Source: an uncultured Lachnospiraceae bacterium
GTDB lineage: Bacteria > Bacillota > Clostridia > Lachnospirales > Lachnospiraceae
NCBI GenBank assembly: GCA_947588005.1
Contig: CANPYE010000014.1
Span: 1 to 34,964, forward strand
Reading direction: 5' to 3'
DNA length: 34,964 nucleotides
Shown here: positions 11,585 through 20,340 of the stretch, one piece after another
How positions within the stretch are numbered: position 1 is the first letter of the stretch
Layout: each line of letters begins with the position of its first letter
Notes under the pieces: generated by a model
Seen by the model: the letters and a program-made list of their open reading frames with translations, nothing else
Databases searched by the model: none
What the model was told of the DNA's origin: nothing
Translations under genes and position numbers: made by a program

Positions 11585-14145
11585 AAGCAGTCCATTTAAG
11601 AACCGAATATCTCGAAAATCCCCTCGGTCTCGGCTTCACGAATCCGCGTTTATCCTGGCACTGCGAGGGCGGCGTGAAACAGACGGCCTACCAAATTGAA
11701 GCCAAACGGGATAACGAAACTGTGTGGGACAGCGGCAGGGTCAAAAGCTCCCGTATGACCCACATTGCATACGAAGGCGCAAAACTTTGCAGCCGTGACA
11801 AAGTGGAGTGGAGCGTTACCCTCTGGGATGAAAATGACGTTCCCGGCGAACCCGCCGCCGCGTCCTTTGAACTGGGACTCCTCAATCCCGGAGACTGGAA
11901 AGCCCGGTGGATCTGCGGTATCGTCAAGCCGCAAAAGGGCAGGCGGTACCCAGCAGACTGTTTTAAGAAAGAATTTGCCGCGAAAAAAGCCGTAAAAAAG
12001 GCGAGGCTTTACGCCACAGCCAGGGGCGTCTATGACGTGACCGTCAACGGTACGCGCCTTACGGACTTCATCCTGGCCCCCGGCATCACGGACTACCGGA
12101 AACGGATACAGATCCAGACCTACGACGTGACGGCGCTGATCAGCCCGTCCAACGTCATTGAACTCCGGCTGGCAGACGGTTGGTTTCGGGGCAGTTCGGC
12201 AGCCTACGGGGTTGTCGATGTCTACGGCAGGCAGACGAGCGTAATCGCGCAGCTGGAGGTTACTTATGAGGACGGCACTGCTGACAGGATCTGCACAGAC
12301 GATACCTGGGCGTGGTCCAACGACGGCCCTGTCCGTTTCGCCGACTTAAAGGACGGCGAGGTCTATGACGCCCGGATGCTTCCTTCCTACACGGGCCGCG
12401 CCAAGGTGGTGAAAGAGCCGATGAACGGGAAGATAAAAGGATCAAAAGGTGTGAGGGCAACGGGCATAAAGCTTTGCGCCTCCGATAATGTCCCGGTGCG
12501 GGAACATGAGCATTTTATTCCCACACAAAACGGCCGCATTCTGGATTTCGGTCAGAATATCGCGGGATATGTGGAGTTCACTGTGAAGGGGAAGCCGGGC
12601 CAGGTCTTTACCCTCCGTATGGGCGAAGTGGTGAAGGACGGCCATGTAGACCTCTCAGGCATTCAGGAGCAAAAGCCCGCAGCCGGCTGGAAACAGGCGG
12701 CGATGCTGAAAAAGCTCCTGACGGGCAGGACTCCCGGCGAAACCGTAGGAACGCCCCTGCAGGAGATCCGCTTCACCTGCTCCGGCGGCACGGACCATTA
12801 TAAAACCAGTTTCTCCGTGTTCGGTTTCCGTTACGCGGAGATCATCGGCGACATCGATATTGACCCTTCTGCCATCACAGCCATTGCGGTCTACTCGGAC
12901 ATGGAGCAGACAGGCAGGTTTTACTGCTCCGACGAGCGGGTGAACCGCCTTTTGGAAAACACCCTTTGGAGCATGAAAGGCAATTTCCTGGACATTCCCA
13001 CCGACTGTCCCACCCGGGAACGGCTGGGCTGGACCGGGGACGCGCAGATTTTCTTCGACACCGGCGCGTACCTTTGCGACACCGCCGCCTTTTTCCGCAA
13101 ATGGCTCCGGGATCTGGAGGATGGTCAGTACAAAAACGGTCTGCTTTCCGCCGTGGTTCCCTATGAGGGCGTGGAGATGATGTATAAATCCACCGGCTCC
13201 TCCGCGGGCTGGGCGGACGCGGTGTACCTGATCCCCTGGCGTTATTATCTGCGCTATGGCGACAGAGAAATGCTTAAAAGCTGCTGGCCCATGATCCGCA
13301 AATTCGCGGAATACCTCTTAAAAACTATCGAAAAGGACGGCCATTACGAGAAGGGTGTCCATCTGGGCGAATGGCTGGAGCCAGAGGAGTTCCGGGACAA
13401 GGTTTACGGAGCCCAGGCAAAACATCCGGAAGAATGCACAGCGTATCTTTATTACGCTATGATCACAATGGCAAAGATCGCGGATCTGCTGGAGCCGGAT
13501 TATGCCGCCAGGCTGCGTCAGGCGGCGAAAAAAGCGAAGAAAATCTATCCGAAATACGCCGATCTGGACACCGACCGCCAGGCAAAGCTGGTACGTCCCC
13601 TGGCCCTCGGCCTTCTGGACGGCGAGACAAAGAAAAACGCCCAGGCAAGGCTCAAAAAGGCGGTGGAAAACTATAACTACCGGGTGGGCACAGGCTTCCT
13701 CTCCACTCCGTTCCTGCTTCCGGTACTCACGGAAGCGGGCGAGACGGATACGGCCTACCGGATGCTTTTGAACACCGAAAAGCCCGGCTGGCTGGCGGAG
13801 GTGCTGGATGGCGCGACCACGATCTGGGAGAACTGGGAGGGCAATCTGAGCCAGAACCATTACTCTCCGGGCGCCGTATGCCAATGGCTGTTCGACACCT
13901 GTGCGGGAATCCGTATAACTGGCGAACGGAGCTTCCGTATTATCCCCACCCCCGGTCCTGGCCTGGATCACGCATCGGCGGAATATTTAAGTCCCTATGG
14001 GCCGGTCAGCTCCGCCTGGAAACGAACAGAGAACGGCATACATTTTACGATCACCGTCCCCGCCAACTGCAAGGCAGAGATCCGCATCGGCGGCAGGGCA
14101 GAAACAGTGACAGCGGAGGTGTACGAATATGATGAACCGTATTAA
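11581..14145 (+). CDS. GH78 alpha-L-rhamnosidase, copy 2 (intact)
   Basis: An 854-aa enzyme of normal family length. N-terminal beta-sandwich domains are followed by an (alpha/alpha)6 barrel and a C-terminal beta-domain. The catalytic region DCPTRERLGWTGD holds Asp475, acid Glu480 and Asp487, with the same spacing as Asp567/Glu572/Asp579 of Bacillus RhaB; GATTIWENW carries the likely base Glu750. It releases terminal alpha-L-rhamnose. A GGAGG site sits before the ATG, which overlaps the GH2 stop. It is clearly paralogous to the broken copy at 5500 but diverged, so it is an old duplication or separate acquisition and may keep rhamnosidase function in the cell. Cytoplasmic. Confidence 0.92.
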   Translation: MKAVHLRTEYLENPLGLGFTNPRLSWHCEGGVKQTAYQIEAKRDNETVWDSGRVKSSRMTHIAYEGAKLCSRDKVEWSVTLWDENDVPGEPAAASFELGLLNPGDWKARWICGIVKPQKGRRYPADCFKKEFAAKKAVKKARLYATARGVYDVTVNGTRLTDFILAPGITDYRKRIQIQTYDVTALISPSNVIELRLADGWFRGSSAAYGVVDVYGRQTSVIAQLEVTYEDGTADRICTDDTWAWSNDGPVRFADLKDGEVYDARMLPSYTGRAKVVKEPMNGKIKGSKGVRATGIKLCASDNVPVREHEHFIPTQNGRILDFGQNIAGYVEFTVKGKPGQVFTLRMGEVVKDGHVDLSGIQEQKPAAGWKQAAMLKKLLTGRTPGETVGTPLQEIRFTCSGGTDHYKTSFSVFGFRYAEIIGDIDIDPSAITAIAVYSDMEQTGRFYCSDERVNRLLENTLWSMKGNFLDIPTDCPTRERLGWTGDAQIFFDTGAYLCDTAAFFRKWLRDLEDGQYKNGLLSAVVPYEGVEMMYKSTGSSAGWADAVYLIPWRYYLRYGDREMLKSCWPMIRKFAEYLLKTIEKDGHYEKGVHLGEWLEPEEFRDKVYGAQAKHPEECTAYLYYAMITMAKIADLLEPDYAARLRQAAKKAKKIYPKYADLDTDRQAKLVRPLALGLLDGETKKNAQARLKKAVENYNYRVGTGFLSTPFLLPVLTEAGETDTAYRMLLNTEKPGWLAEVLDGATTIWENWEGNLSQNHYSPGAVCQWLFDTCAGIRITGERSFRIIPTPGPGLDHASAEYLSPYGPVSSAWKRTENGIHFTITVPANCKAEIRIGGRAETVTAEVYEYDEPY

Positions 14146-15193
14146 ACCCGGCAAACCCTGGCTTGACACCGAGGGCAAGCCCATTCAGGCCCACGGCTTC
14201 TCCGTCTTCTGGAACGAGGCGGAAAAGCTCTGGTACTGGTACGGCGAGAACAAGGAGAAAACCGTCGGCGGCAAAAAGAACACGGTCTGGCACTGGGGTG
14301 TGCGGCTCTACACTTCCCCGGATCTGATGAACTGGACAGACCGCGGCCTCATCATCCCTCCCACGCCCGACGATCTGTCAAGCCCGCTCCACCCCACCTA
14401 CTGCATGGACCGTCCCCACATCCTTTACTGTAAGAAGACCAGGAAATATGTGGCGTGGCTGAAGATCATGGGCGGCGAGGTCAGCCAGTTCATGTCCGTG
14501 CTGACAGCGGACAAATTCGAGGGGCCTTATACCTTTGCCCGCAGGATCTACAAGCCCCTGGACATGGACACCGGCGACTTCTGCCTCCATGCGGATCCGG
14601 ACGGCAAGGCTTACATCTGGTTCGAGCGGCCCCATTTCCAGCTCATCTGCGCTGACCTCACCGACGATTACACCGGCGTGACCGGCAAGTACAGCGTCCA
14701 CTATGACGGCCTTCTGCCGCCGCTGACGCGGGAAGCGCCCACCTATTTTGAACGCGACGGCAAGAGGTATCTCTTTACCAGCGGCACCAGCGGATATTAC
14801 CCCAACCCCTCCAAGGTCTGCGTTTTCACAGATCCTCATGGGGAATACCGGGATTTGGGCGACCCATTTATCGGCGACAAGAGCAATACCAGCTTTTCTT
14901 CCCAGATTACATCGGTCATCCGCGTGCCCGGCACCGGCCAATATATTGCCTGCGCCGACCGCTGGATGCCCCAGTGGTATGTAAAGCCCATGGCCAGGCA
15001 GATCATAGCCGGCATGGAGCGGCACTTTAAGGATTACAAGCCGGACACAAGCCCCCGCCCGGTGACGCCCCTGCCGGGTACGCTCCAGACCCACACGGAA
15101 AACACCGCCGCATCCCGCTACGTCTGGCTGCCCATGGAATGGCAGGGCGAAAAGCCCGTCATTCGATGGGTGGACGAGTGGAGACCACAATGA
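14129..15193 (+). CDS. GH43 family glycosidase, resembling exo-beta-1,3-galactanases (GH43_24)
   Basis: A 354-aa protein beginning KPGKPWLDTEGKPIQAHG, followed by WYWYGENKE and YTSPDLMNWTDRG. The W-x-D-T-x-G-x-x-I-Q-A-H-G start and the YWYGE motif are hallmarks of the GH43 subgroup that contains exo-beta-1,3-galactanases active on arabinogalactan-protein backbones. Later segments MDRPHILY and TSGTSGYYPN fit the five-bladed propeller. Starts at 14129 and 14132 are adjacent; GGAGGT at 14115-14120 serves either. It overlaps the GH78 end by 17 bp and closes the operon. The subgroup assignment rests on motif memory, not an alignment; beta-xylosidase or arabinofuranosidase activity is less likely. 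Confidence 0.75.
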   Translation: MMNRIKPGKPWLDTEGKPIQAHGFSVFWNEAEKLWYWYGENKEKTVGGKKNTVWHWGVRLYTSPDLMNWTDRGLIIPPTPDDLSSPLHPTYCMDRPHILYCKKTRKYVAWLKIMGGEVSQFMSVLTADKFEGPYTFARRIYKPLDMDTGDFCLHADPDGKAYIWFERPHFQLICADLTDDYTGVTGKYSVHYDGLLPPLTREAPTYFERDGKRYLFTSGTSGYYPNPSKVCVFTDPHGEYRDLGDPFIGDKSNTSFSSQITSVIRVPGTGQYIACADRWMPQWYVKPMARQIIAGMERHFKDYKPDTSPRPVTPLPGTLQTHTENTAASRYVWLPMEWQGEKPVIRWVDEWRPQ

Positions 15194-15248
15194 GAGGAAT
15201 ATAGCTTTTATAGTGTTCCCATAACCGTATCAAATCCGAAGAAGTGAC

Positions 15249-15281
15249 TTACGCCACATTTCAGCAGGAAGTGTGGCGTAA
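15249..15281 (+). terminator. Perfect 10-bp inverted repeat after the glycosidase operon, possible terminator
   Basis: TTACGCCACA (15249-15258) and TGTGGCGTAA (15272-15281) form a perfect stem with a 13-nt loop, followed by CCTCTTTT. The T-tract is short and offset, so it may be a weak terminator or an operator for the SDR gene downstream. The rest of 15194-15400 shows no clear gene. Confidence 0.4.
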
Positions 15282-15400
15282 ACCTCTTTTGAAGCGGAAT
15301 TGTTGTTGTCTGCTCTGCGGGGAAACAATAGAATGGACTTATGAGTAATAAAAGGCGCAAGTGCAAAAGCGCTTTGCCATAAAAACAGGAGGTATTTACG

Positions 15401-16255
15401 ATGATTCTCGACAGAAACGAAACCAAAGAAGTGGTTGTCCTTTTGGGCGCCGGCAGCATGGGATGCGCCATCGTCCGCCGCATTGCCGCAGGGAAAAAGA
15501 TTTTGCTGGGCGACATCAGCGAAAAGGCGCTGGAGCGGGTTTCCCGTGAGTTCACCTACGGCGGGTACGACGTGGAGACGCAGATCGTGGACGCCTGCGA
15601 TGAACAGTCCATTCGGGCATTCGCGGCAAAGGCCGCGTCTCTTGGCCCGGTCATGTACTATATCCATACGGCGGGCGCGTCTCCCAGTCAGGCGAGCCCC
15701 GAACATATCATCAGGCTCGACCTGATCGGCACCTCCTATGCCATTGACGCTTTTGGTGAAGTGATGGCGCGGGGCGGCGCGGGCCTCATTGTTTCCAGCC
15801 AGACCGGGTATATGCCCCATACGCTCACCGCCGAGGATGAAGAAGCCCTTGCCATGACGCCGACCGCCCAGCTTGCCTCGCTTCCTTGCCTTGACGGCTC
15901 GAAAACGCCGAATCCGGGCGCGGCCTACATCGTTTCCAAACGGGTGAACCAGCTCCGCGTGCGCACGGCGGCGGCTACCACATGGGCGGATCGGGGCGCA
16001 AGGATCAACACCATCAGTCCCGGCATCATTGTGACGCCGCTGGCCTATGACGAGTTCAACGCACCGGGCAACACCTATCAGAATATGATTGACTGTTCCG
16101 CCGTGCGCCGCGCCGGAACATCGGACGAGATCGCGGCGGCGGGCGCGTTCCTGCTGGGACCGGACGCCGGATTTATCACGGGAACAGACCTTTTGATCGA
16201 CGGAGGCGTGATCGCGTCCCTGAAAAGCGGCAGATTTAATCTTCGCGTAAGATAG
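15401..16255 (+). CDS. Short-chain dehydrogenase/reductase (SDR)
   Basis: A 284-aa Rossmann-fold protein. The glycine motif is GAGSMG near residues 16-21, an Asp of DIS follows beta-2, and the catalytic YIVSK pair is Tyr176/Lys180. The C-terminus has the SDR pattern RINTISPGIIVTP and GFITGTDLLIDGGV. The substrate is a carbonyl or alcohol that cannot be named; an acidic residue after beta-2 suggests NAD(H) rather than NADP(H), by family rule. AGGAGG lies 9 nt before the ATG. It may begin the redox cluster, but the truncated flavodoxin follows after a 24-bp gap, so the two were probably cotranscribed. Confidence 0.88.
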   Translation: MILDRNETKEVVVLLGAGSMGCAIVRRIAAGKKILLGDISEKALERVSREFTYGGYDVETQIVDACDEQSIRAFAAKAASLGPVMYYIHTAGASPSQASPEHIIRLDLIGTSYAIDAFGEVMARGGAGLIVSSQTGYMPHTLTAEDEEALAMTPTAQLASLPCLDGSKTPNPGAAYIVSKRVNQLRVRTAAATTWADRGARINTISPGIIVTPLAYDEFNAPGNTYQNMIDCSAVRRAGTSDEIAAAGAFLLGPDAGFITGTDLLIDGGVIASLKSGRFNLRVR

Positions 16256-16279
16256 AGAATTAATAGGAGGATTTTTACC

Positions 16280-16483
16280 ATGGCAAAGACTTTGATCGCG
16301 TATTTTTCCCATGCGGGACAGAATTACTCCCACGGCGGCAGCGGATTCTCCAATTCTCTGCAGGATATTGCAAGGCTCTGCCCCGGAGCAAGGGTCACAG
16401 AGGGACTTGCCATAAACGGCGACAACGTTGCGGCCTGCGACCGGGAGCTTGAAAAGTGGGTAAAGAAAATCGGTTTGAAATAA
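16280..16483 (+). pseudogene. Flavodoxin shrunk by an internal in-frame deletion
   Basis: The 67-aa product joins a normal flavodoxin N-terminus (MAKTLIAYFSHAGQNY, including the start of the FMN phosphate loop) directly to a normal C-terminus (GGSGFSNSLQDIARLCPGA to WVKKIGL). Family members are around 160-180 aa, so about 100 residues of the central fold, including most of the FMN site, are missing without a frameshift. An AGGAGG site is intact. It cannot be a working flavodoxin. It is either a decayed gene or an assembly collapse. Confidence 0.75.
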
Positions 16484-16719
16484 GCTCGGAAAACCGAAGA
16501 AAGCCAAAAGGATCATAAAAATAATCATAGATACGGCCATGTTCATTCTCCTGCCTTTGCCCGGGCGGTTCACCTGCTTTTGTCCCATTGGGGATTTATT
16601 CTGATGTCCGTTCATGTGGGCAATCACGCCGGAACGCATCGTGCGGGGAAGAAAAAAGGGCGCTATCCTTTCCAAAGGGCTGAAAATGCTGAATCGACCG
16701 AAACGAGGAATTTCAAAAG
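16484..16719 (+). other. Short stretch with unidentified gene remnants
   Basis: No intact gene is seen. One plus-strand frame gives a broken reading with a segment GRFTCFCPIGDLF, a stop, and then ITPERIVRGRKKGAILSKGL continuing to KRGISKDE and a stop at 16725-16727, overlapping the next gene's start. These look like protein ends rather than random sequence, but I cannot name the source family. Together with the deleted flavodoxin before it, this looks like a deletion-prone patch. Confidence 0.35.
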
Positions 16720-17010
16720 ATGAATAAGGTTTTGAATACGATCCATTCCGCTCAGGGAGCCCAAAGAGCCTGCACAAACTGCGGAAGATGCAAAGCGGCG
16801 TGTCCCGCAGGCATCGACATTCCCGCAGTCATCGGGGCATACGGACGGCATGAGAAAAAAGAAACGCTGCGCGAGCTTGCCGGACCGGAGGATTGCATCG
16901 AGTGCGGCGCCTGCACCGCCTGCTGTCCGGAAAGAATCGCGGTAAAGGATCTCATGCGGGAACTTGCCATGCAACAGTGCCGGCCTTTACAAACGTTCGA
17001 TACAAAATAA
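16720..17010 (+). CDS. Small ferredoxin-like protein with two 4Fe-4S motifs
   Basis: A 96-aa protein with CTNCGRCKAACP (residues about 18-29) and CIECGACTACCP (about 59-70), each able to bind one 4Fe-4S cluster. The spacing resembles the ferredoxin domain at the end of RnfC-like subunits or Fe-S aldo/keto reductases. It may therefore be a free-standing ferredoxin or the tail of a larger lost gene; the remnants just upstream favour the second idea. A GAGG site lies about 11 nt before the ATG. Expected to pass electrons to the neighbouring flavoproteins. Confidence 0.65.
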   Translation: MNKVLNTIHSAQGAQRACTNCGRCKAACPAGIDIPAVIGAYGRHEKKETLRELAGPEDCIECGACTACCPERIAVKDLMRELAMQQCRPLQTFDTK

Positions 17011-17062
17011 TGGATTCAGCCTTTCCCAAAATGTAAAAGATTGATTTTATGGAAACAGAGTA

Positions 17063-17113
17063 TTGACACCGTGTCAGTATAGTGCTATACTAACCATGCT
17101 GACACGGTGTCAG
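17063..17113 (+). promoter_or_regulatory. Strong promoter with two palindromic TetR-type operators (copy 1)
   Basis: TTGACA (17063-17068), 17 bp, TATACT (17086-17091). Operator 1, TGACACCGTGTCA (17064-17076), covers the -35; operator 2, CTGACACGGTGTCAG (17099-17113), covers the start point. The operator centres are 36 bp apart. The same arrangement recurs before the TetR gene at 22192. A repressor bound at both sites would block polymerase, and the TetR encoded at 22348 is the natural candidate. Confidence 0.8.
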
Positions 17114-17145
17114 AATATATCTGCATGTCAGGAGGGCGCTGAATT

Positions 17146-17700
17146 ATGAAGAAAAATGTTGGATCGTTACTGGCACTTTATCCCACACCGGTGACGGTGG
17201 TTGGGGCTATGAACGGGGATAAGCCTACATGGACGTTGGTGGCGCATATCGGAATCATCGGTCATGACCGGGTGCTGGTCAGTCTCGCTGCGCCGCACTT
17301 TATCAATGGCTGCATCAAGGAGACGAAAAAACTCTCGATTAATCTTGTGGACGAGGTCATGCTGCCGGAGACGGACTATGTGGGATCGGTCAGCGGGGCA
17401 AAGGTAGATAAATCCGCTGTGTTTGAATATGACCTTGGGGATGCGGGTGCGCCGATCATTCGTAAATCTCCTTTGACGATGGAGTGCAGCGTTGTGGATA
17501 CCTACAACACGCCGAATTTTGAGAGCTTCATCTGTACCATTGCGGGCACCTATGTGGCAGAGGAACATCTGAATGAAATAGGAAAGATCGATTATGATAC
17601 CTTAAAGCCGGTACTGTTTGAGTTCCCTACCTATCAATATCTGCAAACCGGTGAAGTAATCGGAAAATGCCTGTCTTTCAAAAAGACGCCGGAAAAATAA
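17146..17700 (+). CDS. Flavin reductase-like FMN-binding protein (flavoredoxin type)
   Basis: A 184-aa protein of the flavin reductase/flavoredoxin superfamily. It has the opening LLALYPTPVTVVGAMNGDKP, then TWTLVAHIGIIGHDRVLVSL and HFINGCIKETKKLSINLV, the usual FMN-binding split-barrel order. In anaerobes these proteins carry electrons between ferredoxin/NAD(P)H and flavin or act on small electrophiles. AGGAGGG precedes the ATG. It is the first gene behind the double-operator promoter. A decayed copy of its 3' end lies before tetR (22281-22340). The final TAA is 12 bp before the next start. Confidence 0.88.
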   Translation: MKKNVGSLLALYPTPVTVVGAMNGDKPTWTLVAHIGIIGHDRVLVSLAAPHFINGCIKETKKLSINLVDEVMLPETDYVGSVSGAKVDKSAVFEYDLGDAGAPIIRKSPLTMECSVVDTYNTPNFESFICTIAGTYVAEEHLNEIGKIDYDTLKPVLFEFPTYQYLQTGEVIGKCLSFKKTPEK

Positions 17701-17712
17701 GGAGGTTTGATG

Positions 17713-18723
17713 ATGAAGTACACGAAATTAGGCAAATCCGATCTGACCGTCTCCCGTATCTGCATGGGCTGTATGGGTTTCGGCAACGCCGCCGCGGGAC
17801 AGCATAGCTGGACGGTGGATGAGGCGCAGACCCGCGAGATCATCAGGCACGGATTGGATTTAGGGATCAACTTCTATGACACCGCCATTGCCTACCAAAA
17901 CGGCACCAGCGAGCAGTATGTGGGCAGGGCGCTGCGGGACTTTGTAAAGCGGGACGATTTTGTGATCGCCACCAAGTTCACGCCCCGGACCCAGGACGAG
18001 ATCGACGCCGGTATCAGCGGCCAGAAACATATTGAGAATTATCTCAATCAGAGTCTCTGCAACCTGGGTCTGGACTACGTGGATCTTTACATCTGTCACA
18101 TGTGGGACTACCACACGCCCATGGAGGAAATCATGGAGGGGCTGCACAACGCGGTGAAGTCCGGCAAGGCGCGGTACATCGGCATCTCCAACTGCTTCGC
18201 GTGGCAGCTCGCCAAGGCCAATTTCTACGCCCGCGAACACGGGCTGACAGAATTTGTGTCCATTCAAGGGCATTACAACCTGATCGCCCGCGAGGAAGAA
18301 CGGGAAATGGCTCCCTTCTGTGCCGATCAGAATATCGCCATGACGCCGTACAGCGCCCTGGCAGGCGGGCGGCTCAGTAAGCGTCCCGGTGAAACCTCCA
18401 AGCGTTTGCAGGAGGACGCCTACGCGAAGTTCAAATACGACGCTACCGCCGAGGCGGACGGGAAGATCATCGCCCGTGTGGCGGAGCTGGCCGACAGGCG
18501 CGGCGCGTCCATGACGGAAATTTCATTGGCATGGCTGCTCACAAAAGTGACCGCCCCCGTTGTGGGCGCGACGAAGTTTTCCCATGTGGAGGGCGCGGCC
18601 CGGGCCGTGGATTTGGAGCTGACCCAGGACGAGATCGACTATCTGGAAGAATTGTATGTGCCCCACGCCCTCGTTGGCGTGATGGCGCAGAACGGCAAAC
18701 AGAAAGCCGGAAATGTAGTGTAA
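17713..18723 (+). CDS. Aldo/keto reductase
   Basis: A 336-aa TIM-barrel oxidoreductase. The family tetrad is visible as Asp56, Tyr61, Lys88 and His129, within NFYDTAIAYQNG, VIATKF and DLYICHMWD. The middle has GKARYIGISNC and the end TAPVVGATKFSHVE, both typical. It reduces carbonyls with NADPH; the closest look is to the YqkF/PcbC-like 'AKR 11/12' type, substrate unknown. The ATG at 17713 is favoured by AAGGAGG 7 nt upstream; 17710 is only 4 nt away. No Fe-S tail here, unlike the enzyme at the left edge. Second gene of the TetR-controlled operon. Confidence 0.92.
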   Translation: MKYTKLGKSDLTVSRICMGCMGFGNAAAGQHSWTVDEAQTREIIRHGLDLGINFYDTAIAYQNGTSEQYVGRALRDFVKRDDFVIATKFTPRTQDEIDAGISGQKHIENYLNQSLCNLGLDYVDLYICHMWDYHTPMEEIMEGLHNAVKSGKARYIGISNCFAWQLAKANFYAREHGLTEFVSIQGHYNLIAREEEREMAPFCADQNIAMTPYSALAGGRLSKRPGETSKRLQEDAYAKFKYDATAEADGKIIARVAELADRRGASMTEISLAWLLTKVTAPVVGATKFSHVEGAARAVDLELTQDEIDYLEELYVPHALVGVMAQNGKQKAGNVV

Positions 18724-18807
18724 AAAGACAAGTCCAACACAACGAATAAGATCAAATATGCAGCAAAAACAGGAAACGAAAAATATATGAAACGAGGAGA
18801 AAACAAA

Positions 18808-19563
18808 ATGGAAAAGATCACACAAACTGCGGGCAGAAATCAGCTTGGCACCTTCGCCCCGGATTTCGCCCACTATAACGACGACGTTCTCTTTGGCGAG
18901 AACTGGAACAACCCGGACATCGACCTGAAAACCCGCTGTATCATCACCGTTGTTGCGCTGATGAGTTCGGGTATCACCGATTCGTCGCTGACGTATCATC
19001 TGGAAAACGCCAAGGCGCACGGCGTGACGAGAGCGGAGATCGCCGCCATCGTAACCCATGTGGGCTTCTATGTCGGCTGGCCCAAGGCGTGGGCGGTGTT
19101 CCGTCTGGCAAAGGATGTTTGGAATGAGGCGGAACCGGAACGGACGGAGAAAGACCACTATCAAAACACGATTTTCTTCCCGATCGGCGCGCCCAACGAC
19201 GGCTTCAAGCAGTATTTCATCGGGCAGAGTTATCTTGCTCCGGTGTCTAAAGAGCAGGTCGGCATTTTCAACGTGACCTTTGAGCCGGGCTGCCGGAACA
19301 ACTGGCATGTTCACAACGCCGACAAGGGCGGCGGGCAGATTTTGATCTGCGTCGGCGGCCGGGGGTACTATCAGGAATGGGGAAAGCCTGCCGTGGAAAT
19401 GAAGCCCGGCGACTGTATCAATATCCCCGCGGGCGTCAAGCACTGGCACGGCGCCGCGCCGGACAGCTGGTTCTCCCATCTGGCGATGGAAGTCCCCGGA
19501 GAAAACGGTTCGAACGAATGGCTGGAGCCGGTGGATGACAAGCAATATGGAGGTTTGAAATGA
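18808..19563 (+). CDS. Carboxymuconolactone decarboxylase-like and cupin fusion protein
   Basis: A 251-aa two-domain protein. Residues about 1-105 form a CMD/AhpD-like all-helical domain (DLKTRCIITVVALMSSG, HLENAKAHGVTRAEIAAIVTH) but lack the CxxC of AhpD. Residues about 130-240 form a cupin (GCRNNWHVHNADKGGGQIL, then PGDCINIPAGVKHWHG) with metal-ligand histidines. Such fusions are common in anaerobe redox clusters next to flavodoxins and aldo/keto reductases, but their reaction is not known. The start is set by GAGGAGA 7 nt upstream rather than the ATG at 18787. The last codon overlaps the next start (ATGA). Confidence 0.85.
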   Translation: MEKITQTAGRNQLGTFAPDFAHYNDDVLFGENWNNPDIDLKTRCIITVVALMSSGITDSSLTYHLENAKAHGVTRAEIAAIVTHVGFYVGWPKAWAVFRLAKDVWNEAEPERTEKDHYQNTIFFPIGAPNDGFKQYFIGQSYLAPVSKEQVGIFNVTFEPGCRNNWHVHNADKGGGQILICVGGRGYYQEWGKPAVEMKPGDCINIPAGVKHWHGAAPDSWFSHLAMEVPGENGSNEWLEPVDDKQYGGLK

Positions 19564-20312
19564 AAACGAAAAAGTTCGTTACGATTTTACTTGCATTTGT
19601 TCTGGCGTTTGCCCTTACCGCCTGCGCAGGTAACACCGAATCGACGGAAGGAAGTAACAGCAGTGCGCCGTCTCAAAGCAGCGCGGAAAAATCCCAGGCG
19701 CCGGAGAATCCACAGGATCAGAACCTGTCCGAGGCACCTTCTGAAACAGAAAACGAGAGCCAGCAGCCCAGTGAAACACCGGATAAACCGGCAGATAGCA
19801 CGGACTCTTCGCCGGATCAGGAGCCGGAGAGCAGCAAAATCCTTGTAGCATATTTTTCCGCTACCAACAACACCGAGGGTGTGGCGCAGAAATTAGCAGA
19901 CGGACTTGGCGCTGACCTTTATGAGATTACGCCGACTGAGCCCTATACGGACGAGGATCTGAACTATGGCAATTCGGGCAGCCGTTCCTCCGTGGAGATG
20001 GACGACCCCAGTGCCCGTCCTGCCATCTCCGGCTCGGTGGAGAACATGGAGCAGTATGACGTGGTGTTCATCGGCTATCCCATCTGGTGGGGTGAAGCGC
20101 CGCGGATCATGAGTACGTTTATCGAGAGCTATGACTTCTCCGGAAAAACGCTGGCCGCGTTCTGCACCTCCGCCAGCAGCGGCTTCGGCAGCAGCGATTC
20201 CGCACTTCGGTCCGCCGCCGGCACGGCTACCTGGCTGGACGGCCACCGCTTTTCTGCCGGGGCCGACTCCGATGAAGTGATGGAATGGGCGAACGGGCTT
20301 GGAATCAACTAA
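19560..20312 (+). CDS. Lipid-anchored flavodoxin
   Basis: A 250-aa protein. The signal peptide ends in the lipobox LTAC with Cys22 as anchor. A Ser/Pro/Glu-rich linker runs to about residue 92, and the flavodoxin domain follows (KILVAYFSATNNTEGVAQKL; FIGYPIWWGEAPRIMSTFIE; FCTSASSGFGSS). The T/S-x-T-x-N-T loop for FMN phosphate is present, although it reads SATNNTEG. It should sit on the outer face of the membrane and carry electrons there, perhaps for extracellular or membrane-linked reductases. It overlaps the CMD-cupin gene by 4 bp. The unusual feature in the cluster is that the electron carrier is outside while most partners are cytoplasmic. Confidence 0.9.
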   Translation: MKTKKFVTILLAFVLAFALTACAGNTESTEGSNSSAPSQSSAEKSQAPENPQDQNLSEAPSETENESQQPSETPDKPADSTDSSPDQEPESSKILVAYFSATNNTEGVAQKLADGLGADLYEITPTEPYTDEDLNYGNSGSRSSVEMDDPSARPAISGSVENMEQYDVVFIGYPIWWGEAPRIMSTFIESYDFSGKTLAAFCTSASSGFGSSDSALRSAAGTATWLDGHRFSAGADSDEVMEWANGLGIN

Positions 20313-20340
20313 ACAGAAGCGGCAGACCCCGGAGGGGCTG

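Noticed and set aside
15230-16777. 515-aa minus-strand open frame opposite the SDR and flavodoxin, including a short hydrophobic piece near 16543 with a GGAG before it
   Set aside because: It crosses several real plus-strand genes. The hydrophobic piece continues into antisense flavodoxin and matches nothing.
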